Shown: in pieces, positions 41,225 through 51,895 of the stretch
Layout: each line of letters opens with the position of its first letter
Position numbering within the stretch: position 1 is the stretch's first letter
Source: Azospirillum sp. B21
GTDB taxonomy: Bacteria; Pseudomonadota; Alphaproteobacteria; Azospirillales; Azospirillaceae
Direction: 5' to 3'
Length of the DNA stretch: 64,000 nucleotides
NCBI RefSeq assembly: GCF_008364825.1
Contig: NZ_VTTO01000006.1
Location: forward strand, 124,001 to 188,000
Made by a program: the position numbers and the translations under genes
The notes under the pieces: model-generated
What the model saw: only the letters and a program-made list of their open reading frames with translations
Databases searched by the model: none
Told to the model about the DNA's origin: nothing

Positions 41225-41826
41225 GGCGTCCTCCCATCATGGTGGCCGCCGGTTCCGGAGCTGTTTGGCGTGACCTTCGCAAACGGCCCGCGGCCGGCGC
41301 TGTGCTTCACGCCAGCCAGGGTAGCGCAGCCGGGAGAGGACCGCGTTGATGTAGATTAATTGGAGGCGCGGGAGAGTGGGCTTCAGTGCCCCCTCCGCCC
41401 ATCTTGACGCCAGCTCAAGCTTGATTAAATTTCGGCCGCGCTTGGGTGCCTCAACCGATAGGATCCCGGCGTACCCGAAATCCGTGTCCTGCATGTTGCT
41501 CTGCGGAGGATGTGTGCGATGCCGACGACAAGACCCTTCCACCCCCGGCCCGACACAATCAGGGCCCGCGTCCACCTGACATAGCCCCCCTGAATTCGGC
41601 AACCGGGCCAATAATAGTCTCAAGATGTTTTTTGAACCTGTGCCCGCAAAAGCGGACACGGGCCCTTTTCATTTGCAGAAAAACAGCTGATGTTAGCGGC
41701 ATTTTATTTTGAAAAAACTCTTGACGACGCAAAACACTTAAGTAAATTCCCGAACCGTAAAGCGCGGCCCATTCGGGCGTGCTTGAGAAAGACCGACATT
41801 CGCTTAAGAAAAAGGAGTGTCACACC
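41225..41826. other. 600-bp gap upstream of groES with a terminator-like hairpin
   Basis: No credible protein gene. At 41,637-41,668 CCTGTGCCCGC/GCGGACACGGG forms an imperfect stem with an AAAA loop, followed by CCCTTTTC, in plus orientation, although no plus-strand gene precedes it. A short untranslated RNA ending here is possible. The groES promoter lies at 41,721-41,748. Confidence 0.45.
41721..41748 (+). promoter_or_regulatory. groESL promoter
   Basis: TTGACG (41721-41726), 16-bp spacer, TAAATT (41743-41748), 79 bp before groES. A CTC precedes the -35 (CTCTTGACG), which partly resembles the heat-shock CTTGAAA. No CIRCE inverted repeat (TTAGCACTC-N9-GAGTGCTAA) is present, so HrcA control is unlikely for this copy. 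Confidence 0.65.
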
Positions 41827-43789
<1,963 letters not shown>

Positions 43790-43863
43790 TCCAGGATTTC
43801 CGATCAGGATCATTCTCCACAGGCCTCCCAGTCGAACGGTTTCGGACTGGATGCTCCCTGGAC

Positions 43864-43897
43864 GGGGTCGCGCCACACCGGCGCGGCCCCATTTTTT
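43864..43897 (+). terminator. Rho-independent terminator of groESL
   Basis: GGGGTCGCGCC pairs with GGCGCGGCCCC (one G-U) across a five-base loop and is followed by ATTTTTT. It ends just before the convergent sensor kinase gene. Confidence 0.9.
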
Positions 43898-43898
43898 C

Positions 43899-44936
43899 TC
43901 AATGGACGAATGACTTGCCCGGTTCCGGCAGGGGAAAGCGCAGGGTTGCCTTCACCCCCTCCTCCGGCAGCGGCTGGATGTCCAGGCCGCCGCGCAGCTG
44001 CTGGGCCAACTGCTGCATGATCTTGCCGCCCAGGCCCGTCCCCTGCGGCTGATCCGACAGGATGCCGACCCCATCGTCGCAGACGCGCAGCACACAGTCC
44101 TTTCCCTCCCTGCGGAAGCTGAGGTCGATCCGGCCGGAACGGCCATCGGGAAAGGCGTATTTCAGTGCATTGGTGATCAGCTCGTTGGCGATGGTGCCGA
44201 CCGCGATGGCGACGCCCATGTCCAGGACCACATCCTCCACCTCGGCATTCACCGCCACCGGCCTTACCCCCACCAGGCCAAGCTGGAGGTCTTCCACCAG
44301 GCTTTCGAGAAACTCCTTGGAATTGACGATGTTGACGCCTTCGACCCGGCGCAGGCGCACATAGACCCGCGCCAGCACGCCGATGCGCTCGATGGTGCCG
44401 CCGACGATATCCTGTGGATTCTCCGACCGGCGGGCCGCCAGCATCAGTTGGGCGCAGATCTGCTGCAGGTCGTTGCGGATCCGATGGAGGATCTCGTGCA
44501 GCATCAGGTCCTTTTCCTCGTTGACTGCGGACAGTTGGTCCCATGACAAGCGAAGCTGCTCGTTCGCCCGATGCAGGGCATCCGCGACCGCGGCGATGCC
44601 GAACCCCAACGCCATGTAGATCAGGAACGCCAGACGGTCGCCGGGCTCCTCGATCCACAGCGCGCCTTCCGGCTTCATGAAGAGCCAGGCCGAGCACAGC
44701 CCCGACAGCGCCACGGCCAGGAACCCCGAGCCGCGGTCGAAGACGATCGAAATCAGGAAGATGGTGGGGATGAAGACGAGAAACGGATATTTGTAGAGAA
44801 GCGGATCGAGCATATAGCGTACCATCGCCGTCAGCCCGACCAGCAGCAATGTAATTCCGTAGCGCGCCCAGGCCGAACGAGGCAAGCTGGACGACAGACG
44901 GCGCAAGACCTTTTCCATACCGCGCGCACGATTCAC
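43899..44936 (-). CDS. Membrane sensor histidine kinase, DUF4118 + HisKA_2 type
   Basis: 345 aa from GTG 44936 (GGAG ten bases upstream). The N-terminal 110 residues hold about four membrane helices of the DUF4118/KdpD-like sensor (YGITLLLVGLTAMVRYML..., FLVFIPTIFLISIVF). A helix leads to the phospho-acceptor motif LHEILHRIRNDLQQI, with the HRxxN of the HisKA_2/HWE group. The ATPase domain follows with NELITNALKYAF (N box) and DDGVGIL/GTGLGGKI (G boxes). No response regulator is adjacent, so its partner is elsewhere; this class commonly feeds PhyR-like or stand-alone receivers. Confidence 0.88.
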   Translation of the reverse strand: MNRARGMEKVLRRLSSSLPRSAWARYGITLLLVGLTAMVRYMLDPLLYKYPFLVFIPTIFLISIVFDRGSGFLAVALSGLCSAWLFMKPEGALWIEEPGDRLAFLIYMALGFGIAAVADALHRANEQLRLSWDQLSAVNEEKDLMLHEILHRIRNDLQQICAQLMLAARRSENPQDIVGGTIERIGVLARVYVRLRRVEGVNIVNSKEFLESLVEDLQLGLVGVRPVAVNAEVEDVVLDMGVAIAVGTIANELITNALKYAFPDGRSGRIDLSFRREGKDCVLRVCDDGVGILSDQPQGTGLGGKIMQQLAQQLRGGLDIQPLPEEGVKATLRFPLPEPGKSFVH

Positions 44937-45134
44937 GACGACAGGACTCCGAACAGCAGGACGGAACCCTTAACAGCCGAACTTTGGATTCGGCCGGCGC
45001 GAACGTATGGATTGCGGATGACAATGTGTGGCCGCCATCCGCCCAGCCGGCTGGCGATTCTTTCGGCGAACCAACCTTGGCCGTTCTATCCGCACCCCCA
45101 TCTGAAGGGCCAGACCGCTTACCGGAGGATGTTG

Positions 45135-46274
45135 ATGCGCAGCACCCTGACCCTGTCGGCCGCCCTTCTTGCCGCCCTCGCCGCAACCCCTGCCCAGGCC
45201 CAATCGGGCGCTGGACAGGTGGTCAAGACCGTCCAGACCAGCGCCGGCCCGGTGGCGGTCAGCCGGTTTGCCGACGGGCTGGAACGGCCCTGGGGCATCG
45301 ATTTTCTGCCGGACGGCCGGGCACTGGTGACGGAAAAGCTGGGGCGGCTGCGCATCGTGACGCGGGACGGCACCCTCTCCGCCCCGCTCGGCGGCACTCC
45401 GAAGGTTCTGGTCCAGGGTCAGGGCGGGCTGATGGATGTGGCGGTCGATCCGCAATTCGCGCAGAACCGGACCATCTATCTCGCCTATGCCGAGGCCGGC
45501 GACAATGGCCTGTCCGGGACGGCTCTGGGGCGCGGCACGCTGACCGACCGCGGGATCGAGGATTTCCAGGTCATCTTCCGCCAGTCGCCCAAGATGGACG
45601 GCGGCCACCATTACGGCACCCGCATCGTCTTCTCGGACGACGGGCACATCTTCCTGACGCTGGGCGAACGCAACAAGATGAGCCCGGCGCAGGACCGCAA
45701 CGCCACGCTGGGCAAGGTGGTGCGGCTGAACCGCGACGGCTCCCTGCCAAAGGACAACCCTTTCGCCGACGAAGGCAAGGTGGCGGCCAGCGTCTGGTCC
45801 TATGGCCACCGCAACATCGAGGCGGCGGCCATCGACCCGCGCACCGGCTCGCTGTGGATCGCGGAGATGGGACCGGCCGGCGGTGACGAGCTGAACCGGC
45901 CGGAAGCCGGCAAGAATTACGGCTGGCCGCTGGTCAGCTGGGGCAATCATTACGATGGCCGCGACATCCCCGATCCGCCGACCCGCAAGGAGTTTACCGA
46001 CGCGGTGATCCACTGGACGCCGGTGATCTCGCCGTCCGGCATGGCCTTCTACCAGGGCAGCCTGTTCCCGAACTGGCAGGGCAGCGCCCTGATCGGCGGC
46101 CTGAGCGCCAGGGCGCTGGTGCGGGTCGCCATCGACGGCACCACCGCGAAGGAGGCGGAGCGCATTCCGCTCGACGCGCGCATCCGCGATGTGGCACAGG
46201 GTCCGGACGGCGCCCTCTACGTCATCACCGATGCTTCCGACGGCGCGGTCCTGCGGCTGGCGCCGGCGAAGTAG
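45135..46274 (+). CDS. PQQ-dependent aldose sugar dehydrogenase, YliI-like
   Basis: 379 aa; ATG 45135 is chosen since GGAGG lies six bases upstream (an ATG two codons earlier overlaps that site). A Sec signal (MRSTLTLSAALLAALAATPAQA) exports it. The beta-propeller has LERPWGIDFLPDGRALVTEK, the catalytic-region HHYGTRIVF, SYGHRNIEAA and the metal/PQQ region GPAGGDELNRPEAGKNYGWP. It oxidises aldoses in the periplasm and passes electrons to the respiratory chain. Neighbours are unrelated. Confidence 0.9.
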   Translation: MRSTLTLSAALLAALAATPAQAQSGAGQVVKTVQTSAGPVAVSRFADGLERPWGIDFLPDGRALVTEKLGRLRIVTRDGTLSAPLGGTPKVLVQGQGGLMDVAVDPQFAQNRTIYLAYAEAGDNGLSGTALGRGTLTDRGIEDFQVIFRQSPKMDGGHHYGTRIVFSDDGHIFLTLGERNKMSPAQDRNATLGKVVRLNRDGSLPKDNPFADEGKVAASVWSYGHRNIEAAAIDPRTGSLWIAEMGPAGGDELNRPEAGKNYGWPLVSWGNHYDGRDIPDPPTRKEFTDAVIHWTPVISPSGMAFYQGSLFPNWQGSALIGGLSARALVRVAIDGTTAKEAERIPLDARIRDVAQGPDGALYVITDASDGAVLRLAPAK

Positions 46275-46309
46275 CCTCCGACGGATGGGGGCGCAAAGGA
46301 CAGGGGCCG

Positions 46310-46792
46310 ATGAGGATCCGCGATTACCGACCGTCAGACGCCCCGGTGTTGGCGCAGATCTACGCCCGTTCCGTCCGTGGCATCGGACCGCGCTTCTACA
46401 ATCCGGAGCAGGTGGAGGCCTGGGCAGCGCTGGCGCCGACGGTGGAGCGGGTGCGGGAGGCGTATGGCGACGGGCGCATCGCCCTGGTCGCGGTGGATGA
46501 CGACGACCGGCCGGTCGCCTTCAGCGACGTGGAGACGGACGGCCACATCAACTTCCTCTACTGCGCCCCGGAGGCGGCAGGGCGCGGCACAATGTCGGCA
46601 CTGGTCGACCTGCTGGAGGAGCGCGCCGCGGCGCTGGGCCATCCCCGCCTGCATGTGGAGGCGAGCGAGGCCGCCCGCCCCTTCCTTCTGCGCCGCGGCT
46701 TCACCCTGCTGGCCCGGCGCGAGCTGCGGATCGGCGACGTGCCGATCCACAACTATGCGATGGAGAAGTGGTTGGGGAGGCGATTGGGGTAG
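46310..46792 (+). CDS. GNAT-family N-acetyltransferase
   Basis: 160 aa. The acetyl-CoA binding motif A lies in FLYCAPEAAGRGTMSALVDLLEERA (Q/RxxGxG/A type, here AAGRGTM), and HVEASEAARPFLLRRGF is motif B. It resembles PhnO/ElaA-like putative acetyltransferases; the substrate cannot be read off. It follows the sugar dehydrogenase by 35 bp but shares no obvious pathway. Confidence 0.85.
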   Translation: MRIRDYRPSDAPVLAQIYARSVRGIGPRFYNPEQVEAWAALAPTVERVREAYGDGRIALVAVDDDDRPVAFSDVETDGHINFLYCAPEAAGRGTMSALVDLLEERAAALGHPRLHVEASEAARPFLLRRGFTLLARRELRIGDVPIHNYAMEKWLGRRLG

Positions 46793-46807
46793 ATAGAGGC
46801 TGCTCTT

Positions 46808-46909
46808 GTCCCCTCCCCGACCCTCCCCCGCTCCGCGGGAGAGGGAGTAAGTGCCGAAGCGGCGGCAGTCCCCTCTCCCGCAAAGCGGGGGAGGGTTAGG
46901 GAGGGGGCA
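46808..46909. repeat. Long palindromic intergenic repeat, family 1 (copy b)
   Basis: Same structure as the element at 35,101-35,204: outer arms CCCCTCCCCGACCCTCCCCCGC and GCGGGGGAGGGTTAGGGAGGGG with an inner inverted pair. Placed between convergent genes, where it may serve as a two-way terminator. Confidence 0.85.
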
Positions 46910-46945
46910 CCGATGCTGGAACTCCCCCAGCCAAAAATCGCGCCC

Positions 46946-48007
46946 TTACCGTTCGATTTCCTTGTTCCAGCGCTGGTTCCAGTCCGGGCGCTTCTCGTTG
47001 ATGACGTCCCAGTCCACCGTCACGGCGGTCTTCATGTAGCCCTGGAACTTGTTCATCTCGTCGGCGACGTCGGCCGGGGCCTTCACCGTGGTGTTGGACG
47101 GGATCTGCGCGCCGTACTGCAGGGCGGCAAGCTGCGCCTCCGGGCTCAGCAGATAGGCGGCGAGCTTCTGGGCGGCCTCGTTGTCCGGGTTCTTGGCGAC
47201 GACGCATTCGCCGACCATCAGGACGACCGAGCCTTCCTTGGGCTGGACATACTCCACCGGGATGCCCTTGGCCTTCAGCGTGCCGACGCCGGTCGGAGTC
47301 AGCGGGAAGATGGCCGCTTCATTGGTCTGCACCATCTCGGCGATCTTGGCGGAGCTGGGGATGTATTCCAGCACGTTCGGGCCGATGGTCTTGCGCCAGG
47401 TGGTGAAGCCCGGGTCGACGTTGGTCTCGCTGCCGCCCTTGATGCGGTTGTACATCAGGAAGGCATGCAGGCCGAAGGAACTGCTGGCGGCCGACTGGAC
47501 GACGATCTTGCCCTTGTACTTGGCGTCGGCCAGATCCATCCAGCTGGTCGGCGGCGCCCAGCCCTTCTCCTCGAACATCGCCTTGTTATAGGCGAGGCCG
47601 GTCATCCCCATGTTGACGCCGACCGCCATGTCGCCCTTCATGCGCGAGGACGGATAGACCTGATCCAGCACCGGCGACGGTTCCATCTTCTGGCACAGGC
47701 CCATGCCGATGGCGCGGTACATCAGCCCGTCGTCGAGGAAGACGACGTGCATCTGCGGATTGTCCTTCTGCGCCTGCAGCTTGGCGAGGATGTCCGACGA
47801 GGTGCCGGGAACGACCACCACCTTGATGCCGGTCGCCTTCTCGAAGGCGGGGAAGACATGCTCGGTGTAGGTCTTCTCCATCGTGCCGCCGTTCATGCCG
47901 ATGTAGACCGTCTTGGTCTGCGCGGCGGCGGGGGTGGAGAGAGCGGCGGCCGCCGTGATGGCAACCGTGGCGAGACCGGTGAGCGACAGGGTACGCAAGC
48001 TGGGCAT
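46946..48007 (-). CDS. ABC importer substrate-binding protein, polyamine/opine-type
   Basis: 353 aa, ATG 48007 with GGAGG six bases upstream. The Sec signal MPSLRTLSLTGLATVAITAAAALSTPAAAQ is followed by a PotD/PotF-like binding protein (TVYIGMNGGTMEKTY, VVFLDDGLMYRAIGMG, PLTPTGVGTLKAKGIPVEY). It is the last gene of the leftward operon whose ATPase and permeases are at 51-54 kb. The oxidases between suggest the imported compound is an amine, amino-acid derivative or opine. Confidence 0.87.
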   Translation of the reverse strand: MPSLRTLSLTGLATVAITAAAALSTPAAAQTKTVYIGMNGGTMEKTYTEHVFPAFEKATGIKVVVVPGTSSDILAKLQAQKDNPQMHVVFLDDGLMYRAIGMGLCQKMEPSPVLDQVYPSSRMKGDMAVGVNMGMTGLAYNKAMFEEKGWAPPTSWMDLADAKYKGKIVVQSAASSSFGLHAFLMYNRIKGGSETNVDPGFTTWRKTIGPNVLEYIPSSAKIAEMVQTNEAAIFPLTPTGVGTLKAKGIPVEYVQPKEGSVVLMVGECVVAKNPDNEAAQKLAAYLLSPEAQLAALQYGAQIPSNTTVKAPADVADEMNKFQGYMKTAVTVDWDVINEKRPDWNQRWNKEIER

Positions 48008-48047
48008 GCACGTCCTCCAATGGGCCAAGGGGTGAAGTCTTAAGCGG

Positions 48048-49175
48048 TCAGTCGGAAGCTGAGGGCGGAAAGCGGTCGATGCGGAAGGGCTCCAGCGGCA
48101 TCGCGGTCTCGCCGGTGGTGACCAGCTCGGCCAGCGTCTGGCCGACGCCGGGACCGATCTGGAATCCCGCGCCGGAAAAGCCGAAGGCGTGGAACAGGCC
48201 GGGTGTGGTGCGGCTGGGGCCGACGATCGGGTTGCGGTCGGGCGTGTATCCCTCCACCCCGGTCCAGCAGCGGATGACGTGGGCGTGGCGCAGCTGCGGG
48301 AACAGCTCCGCCGCGTCGCGCATCAACGTCAGCACGGCGTCGCGCTGCGGCCGGGCGCGGTCGGAGTCCAGCGCGAAGCCGCGCCCGCCGCCCACAACCA
48401 TGTTGCCGCGCGGTACCTGCCGGCCATAGACGCCGCCGCCCTCCACCCCGATGTTGACGTCGAGAAAACGGGGCAGCGGCTCCGTCACCGCCATGTTGGG
48501 GTGGAGCGATTCCAGCGGCACCGGCTCGCCGAAGGCTTCCGCCACCCGCCATGACCAGGCGCCGGCGGTGTTCAGCAGGAAGCGGGCGCGGACTTCCAGG
48601 CTATCGCCGCTCAACAGGACGAAGCGATCGCCGTCCTTCTCCACCCGGTCGACCGGCGTCTGTTCGCGCACCATCGCACCCAGCCCGGCGGCGGCGCGGG
48701 CGAAGGCGGGGGAAACGAGGCGCGGGTTGGCATGGCCGTCCTCCGGACAGAGCGACCCGCCGATGGCCCGGTCGCCCAGCGCCGGCCAGCGGCGGCGGAA
48801 CTCCTCGCCCGTGATGATCTCCAGCCCCAGGCCGAAGCCCTGGCTGCGCTCGCGGTAGGCGATCAGGGAGTCGAGGTCGGCCTCGCTGCGCGCCAGCTTC
48901 AAATGGCCGGAGCGGATGTATTCGGCATCGGTGCCCAGCAGCTCCGGCAGGCGGCCCCAGATGGCATGGGCGCGCTGTGATAGCGGCAGTTGCTCCAACG
49001 GGCGGCCCTGCCGGCGCACGCCGCCGAAATTGACGCCGCTCGCCTTGGCACCGCACCAGTCGCGTTCCAGCAGCGTCACTGACAGGCCGGCCTGCCGCAG
49101 GAACAGCGCCGCCGATCCGCCGACGATCCCGCCGCCGACGATGGCGACGTCGCAGTCGATCCGTTCCCGCATCAT
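48048..49175 (-). CDS. FAD-dependent oxidase/dehydrogenase, DAO family (OoxB/HcnC-like)
   Basis: 375 aa, ATG 49175 with GGAGG four bases upstream (the next codon is also ATG). The N-terminal dinucleotide fold CDVAIVGGGIVGGSAALFL binds FAD; RCWTGVEGYTPDRNPIVGPS and HAFGFSGAGFQIGPGVG near the end are the conserved second FAD site of D-amino-acid-oxidase relatives. As the beta subunit of a three-part enzyme (with the FAD/NAD and 2Fe-2S proteins upstream) it would oxidise the imported amine. Candidates include opine, hydroxyproline, sarcosine or glycine as substrate. Confidence 0.88.
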   Translation of the reverse strand: MMRERIDCDVAIVGGGIVGGSAALFLRQAGLSVTLLERDWCGAKASGVNFGGVRRQGRPLEQLPLSQRAHAIWGRLPELLGTDAEYIRSGHLKLARSEADLDSLIAYRERSQGFGLGLEIITGEEFRRRWPALGDRAIGGSLCPEDGHANPRLVSPAFARAAAGLGAMVREQTPVDRVEKDGDRFVLLSGDSLEVRARFLLNTAGAWSWRVAEAFGEPVPLESLHPNMAVTEPLPRFLDVNIGVEGGGVYGRQVPRGNMVVGGGRGFALDSDRARPQRDAVLTLMRDAAELFPQLRHAHVIRCWTGVEGYTPDRNPIVGPSRTTPGLFHAFGFSGAGFQIGPGVGQTLAELVTTGETAMPLEPFRIDRFPPSASD

Positions 49176-50764
49176 GTGACCTCCCGCCCGGTGTCAGTGC
49201 CCTCTCCCCCCCGGGGAGAGGGTTGGGTGAGGGGGATGCGTGGCGGAGCGCTTGTGGGAGGTTGGAAGGCTACTACCGGCTGACCGGATCCTCGCAATGC
49301 GTCCCCCTCACCCTGACCCTCTCCCCGCTTTCGGCGGACCTCTGGTCCGCCTGTCGCGTCAGCGCAAACTTCGTTTGCACGTGAGCGGGGGGGAGAGGGA
49401 ATAATCGTCGCGATGGGCAGCGGCTTGATCGGCGGCTGCGCACGCAGGCGCCCCACCCCGTCCGGGCCGGTGCCGAGCGTACGGGACAGCAGCTCCGCCG
49501 CGGTGGCGCTGCACATGCGGCCCTGGCAGCGTCCCATTCCGGCGCGGGTCAGCGCCTTGGCGCGGTTCATCTCGCGGGCCTGTCCGCTTCGGGCGACCTC
49601 GCGCACAGCACCGGCCGTCACGCCTTCACAGCGGCAGATCATTGTGTCGTCGGCGATCGCGTCTGCCCAGTCCGCCGGGAACGGGAAGGCGGTGTTCAGC
49701 ACCCGGCGGAAGGCGGCGATGCGGGCGAGCCGGCTGTCCAAGTCCCGCACCCGCGCCGCATCCACCGGCAGCCCGCGATCCTCCAACAGGGCCAGCGCCG
49801 CGCGCTCCCCCGCCAGTTCCGCGGCATCCGCGCCGGCAATGCCGCTGCCGTCGCCGGCCAGATAGACACCGGGAACCGAACTGCGCCCTGCCTCATCCCG
49901 CTCGGGCAACCACGCCCGGTCGGCCTCGTCGAAGCGGAAGCGGCAGCCGGCAAGGTCGGCCAGTTGGGTTTCCGATCGCAGGCCAAGCCCGAAGGCGACG
50001 GCATCGCAACCGGTACGCCGCTCCCGCCCCTGCGCATCACGCCAGACCAGCGCGTCGACCCGCTCCGTCCCCTCGGCTCGCACCGGGCGGACGCCGTTGT
50101 GGATCGGCACGCCATGGGCGCGCAGCCAGCCGACGAAAAGCAATCCCTTCGCCAGCGTCGCGGGATCCCGCAGCATGCCGGGGGTGGCGCGGGCCTGGGC
50201 GGCGAAGGAGGTGGTGTCGAACACCCCCGCCACCTCGACCCCGGCCTTCAGATACTGGTAGGCGACCAGATAGAGCAGCGGCCCGGTGCCGAGGAAAGCC
50301 ACCCGCCGGCCGACGGCGCAGCCCTGGAACTTCAGCGCCACCTGCGACCCGCCCAGCGTGAAGACGCCGGGCAGCGTCCAGCCGGGGAAGGGCAGCACGC
50401 GGTCGGTGGCGCCCGTCGCCAGGATCAGATGGCTGAAGGGCAGAGTCTCGCTCGTCCCGTCGCACAACAGGTCGAGCGCTCCATCCTCGCAGTTCCACAC
50501 CAGCGTGCGCGGGCGGTAATCCACCCGATCGCGGATCGCCGCCATGGCGCGGTGGACAGCGTCGGCCTTGCCCGCCTCGAATCCGTACAGCGCCTTCTTC
50601 GGGCGGGTGAAGTCGCCTTCCGGCGGCTGGCGGTAGATCTGGCCGCCCCAGCGCGCCGCCTCGTCCACCACCACCGGGCGCAGGCCGGCGGCGACCAGCC
50701 GCTCCGCCGCGCGGATGCCGGCCGGACCGGCGCCGACGATGACGGGAGGGAGGAGTTCGCTCAC
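49172..50764 (-). CDS. FAD/NAD oxidase alpha subunit (OoxA/HcnB-like) with repeat-encoded tail
   Basis: 530 aa from GTG 50764, overlapping the ferredoxin stop; the frame further upstream is a shadow of the permease gene. N-terminal VIVGAGPAGIRAAERL binds FAD, GRRVAFLGTGPLLY binds the second nucleotide, and VYLAGDGSGIAGAD is the closing FAD site. A BFD-type [2Fe-2S] end follows (CRCEGVTAG...GMGRCQGRMC). Relatives stop soon after; here about 75 extra residues are encoded by a family-2 palindromic repeat (GGPEVRRKRGEGQGEG, PLTQPSPRGGEGTD). The stop still overlaps the next start as ATGA. Confidence 0.85.
   Translation of the reverse strand: MSELLPPVIVGAGPAGIRAAERLVAAGLRPVVVDEAARWGGQIYRQPPEGDFTRPKKALYGFEAGKADAVHRAMAAIRDRVDYRPRTLVWNCEDGALDLLCDGTSETLPFSHLILATGATDRVLPFPGWTLPGVFTLGGSQVALKFQGCAVGRRVAFLGTGPLLYLVAYQYLKAGVEVAGVFDTTSFAAQARATPGMLRDPATLAKGLLFVGWLRAHGVPIHNGVRPVRAEGTERVDALVWRDAQGRERRTGCDAVAFGLGLRSETQLADLAGCRFRFDEADRAWLPERDEAGRSSVPGVYLAGDGSGIAGADAAELAGERAALALLEDRGLPVDAARVRDLDSRLARIAAFRRVLNTAFPFPADWADAIADDTMICRCEGVTAGAVREVARSGQAREMNRAKALTRAGMGRCQGRMCSATAAELLSRTLGTGPDGVGRLRAQPPIKPLPIATIIPSPPRSRANEVCADATGGPEVRRKRGEGQGEGDALRGSGQPVVAFQPPTSAPPRIPLTQPSPRGGEGTDTGREVT
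49198..49402. repeat. Long palindromic repeat, family 2 (copy b), inside a coding region
   Basis: Left arm CCCTCTCCCCCCCGGGGAG plus GTGAGGGGGATGCGT, right arm ACCCTCTCCCCGC..GGGGGGGAGAGGG. Between the halves of the right stem is an additional 55-base segment with two hairpins (GGCGGACC/GGTCCGCC and GCAAAC..GTTTGC). The whole element lies in frame within the end of the OoxA-like gene. Confidence 0.85.
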
Positions 50765-51051
50765 GACGTCCACTCCCCATTGCTCAGCAGGCGCATGCCG
50801 TCGGCGATGAAGGTGCCGCAGGCGCGCAGGCGCTCGCCCTCCTCCGTCCGCACCCAGCAATCCTGGCAGGCGCCCATCATGCAGAAGCCGGCGCGCGGGG
50901 CATCGGCGAATTCCGTCCGGCGCAGCCGCTCCCCGTTGGTGAGCATGGCGGTCATGACGGTGTCGCCCTCCAGCGCTTCGACCGGGCGCCCGTCGAGGGT
51001 GAAGCGGACCACGCGCCGGCCCTGTTCGGCCACACGCTGCAGCAAAGCCAT
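50761..51051 (-). CDS. Small (2Fe-2S) ferredoxin-like subunit (OoxC/HcnA-like)
   Basis: 96 aa. One plant-type [2Fe-2S] domain: VVRFTLDGRPVEALEGDTVMTAML, then GFCMMGACQDCWV with three cluster Cys and a fourth in LRACGTF. This is the small subunit of the three-part FAD oxidases (HcnA, SoxA N-terminal, OoxC). Overlaps the alpha subunit gene by four bases and lies about 40 bp after the permease gene. It carries electrons between the two flavoproteins. Confidence 0.9.
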   Translation of the reverse strand: MALLQRVAEQGRRVVRFTLDGRPVEALEGDTVMTAMLTNGERLRRTEFADAPRAGFCMMGACQDCWVRTEEGERLRACGTFIADGMRLLSNGEWTS

Positions 51052-51093
51052 GATGACTGGTCTCCGAGGAGAGAGGTCGGCCGGAGCGGATGC

Positions 51094-51888
51094 TCAGTGC
51101 TGGCCGACCAGGATGCGGTCCAACCCATAGACGCGGTCGAGCAGAAGCACGGCGACCGCGGTGATGCCGATGATGAGAGCCGACACCGCCGCCATCATCG
51201 GGTCGATGGATTCGGTGGCGTACATGTACATCCGCACCGGCAGCGTCACCGTGGACGGCGAGGTGATGAAGATGGACATGGTCAGCTCGTCGAAGCTGTT
51301 GATGAAGGCAATCAGCCAGCCGCCGGTGACGCCGGGCAGGATCATCGGCAGGGTGACGCGGCGGAACACCGTCGCCTCGCTGGCACCCAGGGAGAAGGCG
51401 GCCTGCTCCACGCTGCGGTCGAAGCCGGAGATGGCGGCGATCAGCAGGCGCATCACATAGGGCGTGACGATGACGATGTGGGCGGCGACCAGCCAGCCGA
51501 AGCTGCCCGTGGCGCCGATGACGGCGAACAGCCGCAGCATGGCCACACCCAGCACCAGATGCGGGATGATCAGCGGCGACAGGAACAGCGCGTTGAGGAA
51601 GCCGCGGCCGGGAAACTCCCAGCGCGTGATGGCCAGCGAGGCCGGCACCGCCAGCGCCACCGCCAGCGTCGCCGCCAGGAAGGCCAGCCACAGGCTGTTC
51701 CAGAAGGACTGCACGAAGTCGGGGTGGTGGAACACCGCCTCGAACCAGCGCAGCGACAGGCCGCGGGTCGGCAGCGACAGCGTGTTCTCCGGCGTGAAGG
51801 CGACGAGGCAGACGATCACCAGCGGCGCCAGCATGAAGATGACGACCAGCGCATGGAAGATCAGGGCGACGGGTCCGTTGCGGGTCAT
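51094..51888 (-). CDS. ABC importer permease, PotC-like
   Basis: 264 aa with about six membrane helices. The EAA loop is QAAFSLGASEATVFRRVTLPMILPGV. N-terminus MTRNGPVALIFHALVVIFMLAPLVIVCLVAF. Belongs to the polyamine-type inner-membrane permeases and pairs with the permease encoded seven bases upstream. Part of the leftward operon with the oxidase genes. Confidence 0.92.
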   Translation of the reverse strand: MTRNGPVALIFHALVVIFMLAPLVIVCLVAFTPENTLSLPTRGLSLRWFEAVFHHPDFVQSFWNSLWLAFLAATLAVALAVPASLAITRWEFPGRGFLNALFLSPLIIPHLVLGVAMLRLFAVIGATGSFGWLVAAHIVIVTPYVMRLLIAAISGFDRSVEQAAFSLGASEATVFRRVTLPMILPGVTGGWLIAFINSFDELTMSIFITSPSTVTLPVRMYMYATESIDPMMAAVSALIIGITAVAVLLLDRVYGLDRILVGQH

Positions 51889-51895
51889 GGCGTCC

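Noticed and set aside
41237..41659. 140-codon minus-strand frame in the groES upstream gap
   Set aside because: Residue composition is not protein-like, there is no ribosome site, and it covers the terminator-like hairpin.
41721..41826. CIRCE element upstream of groES
   Set aside because: No TTAGCACTC/GAGTGCTAA pair is present.
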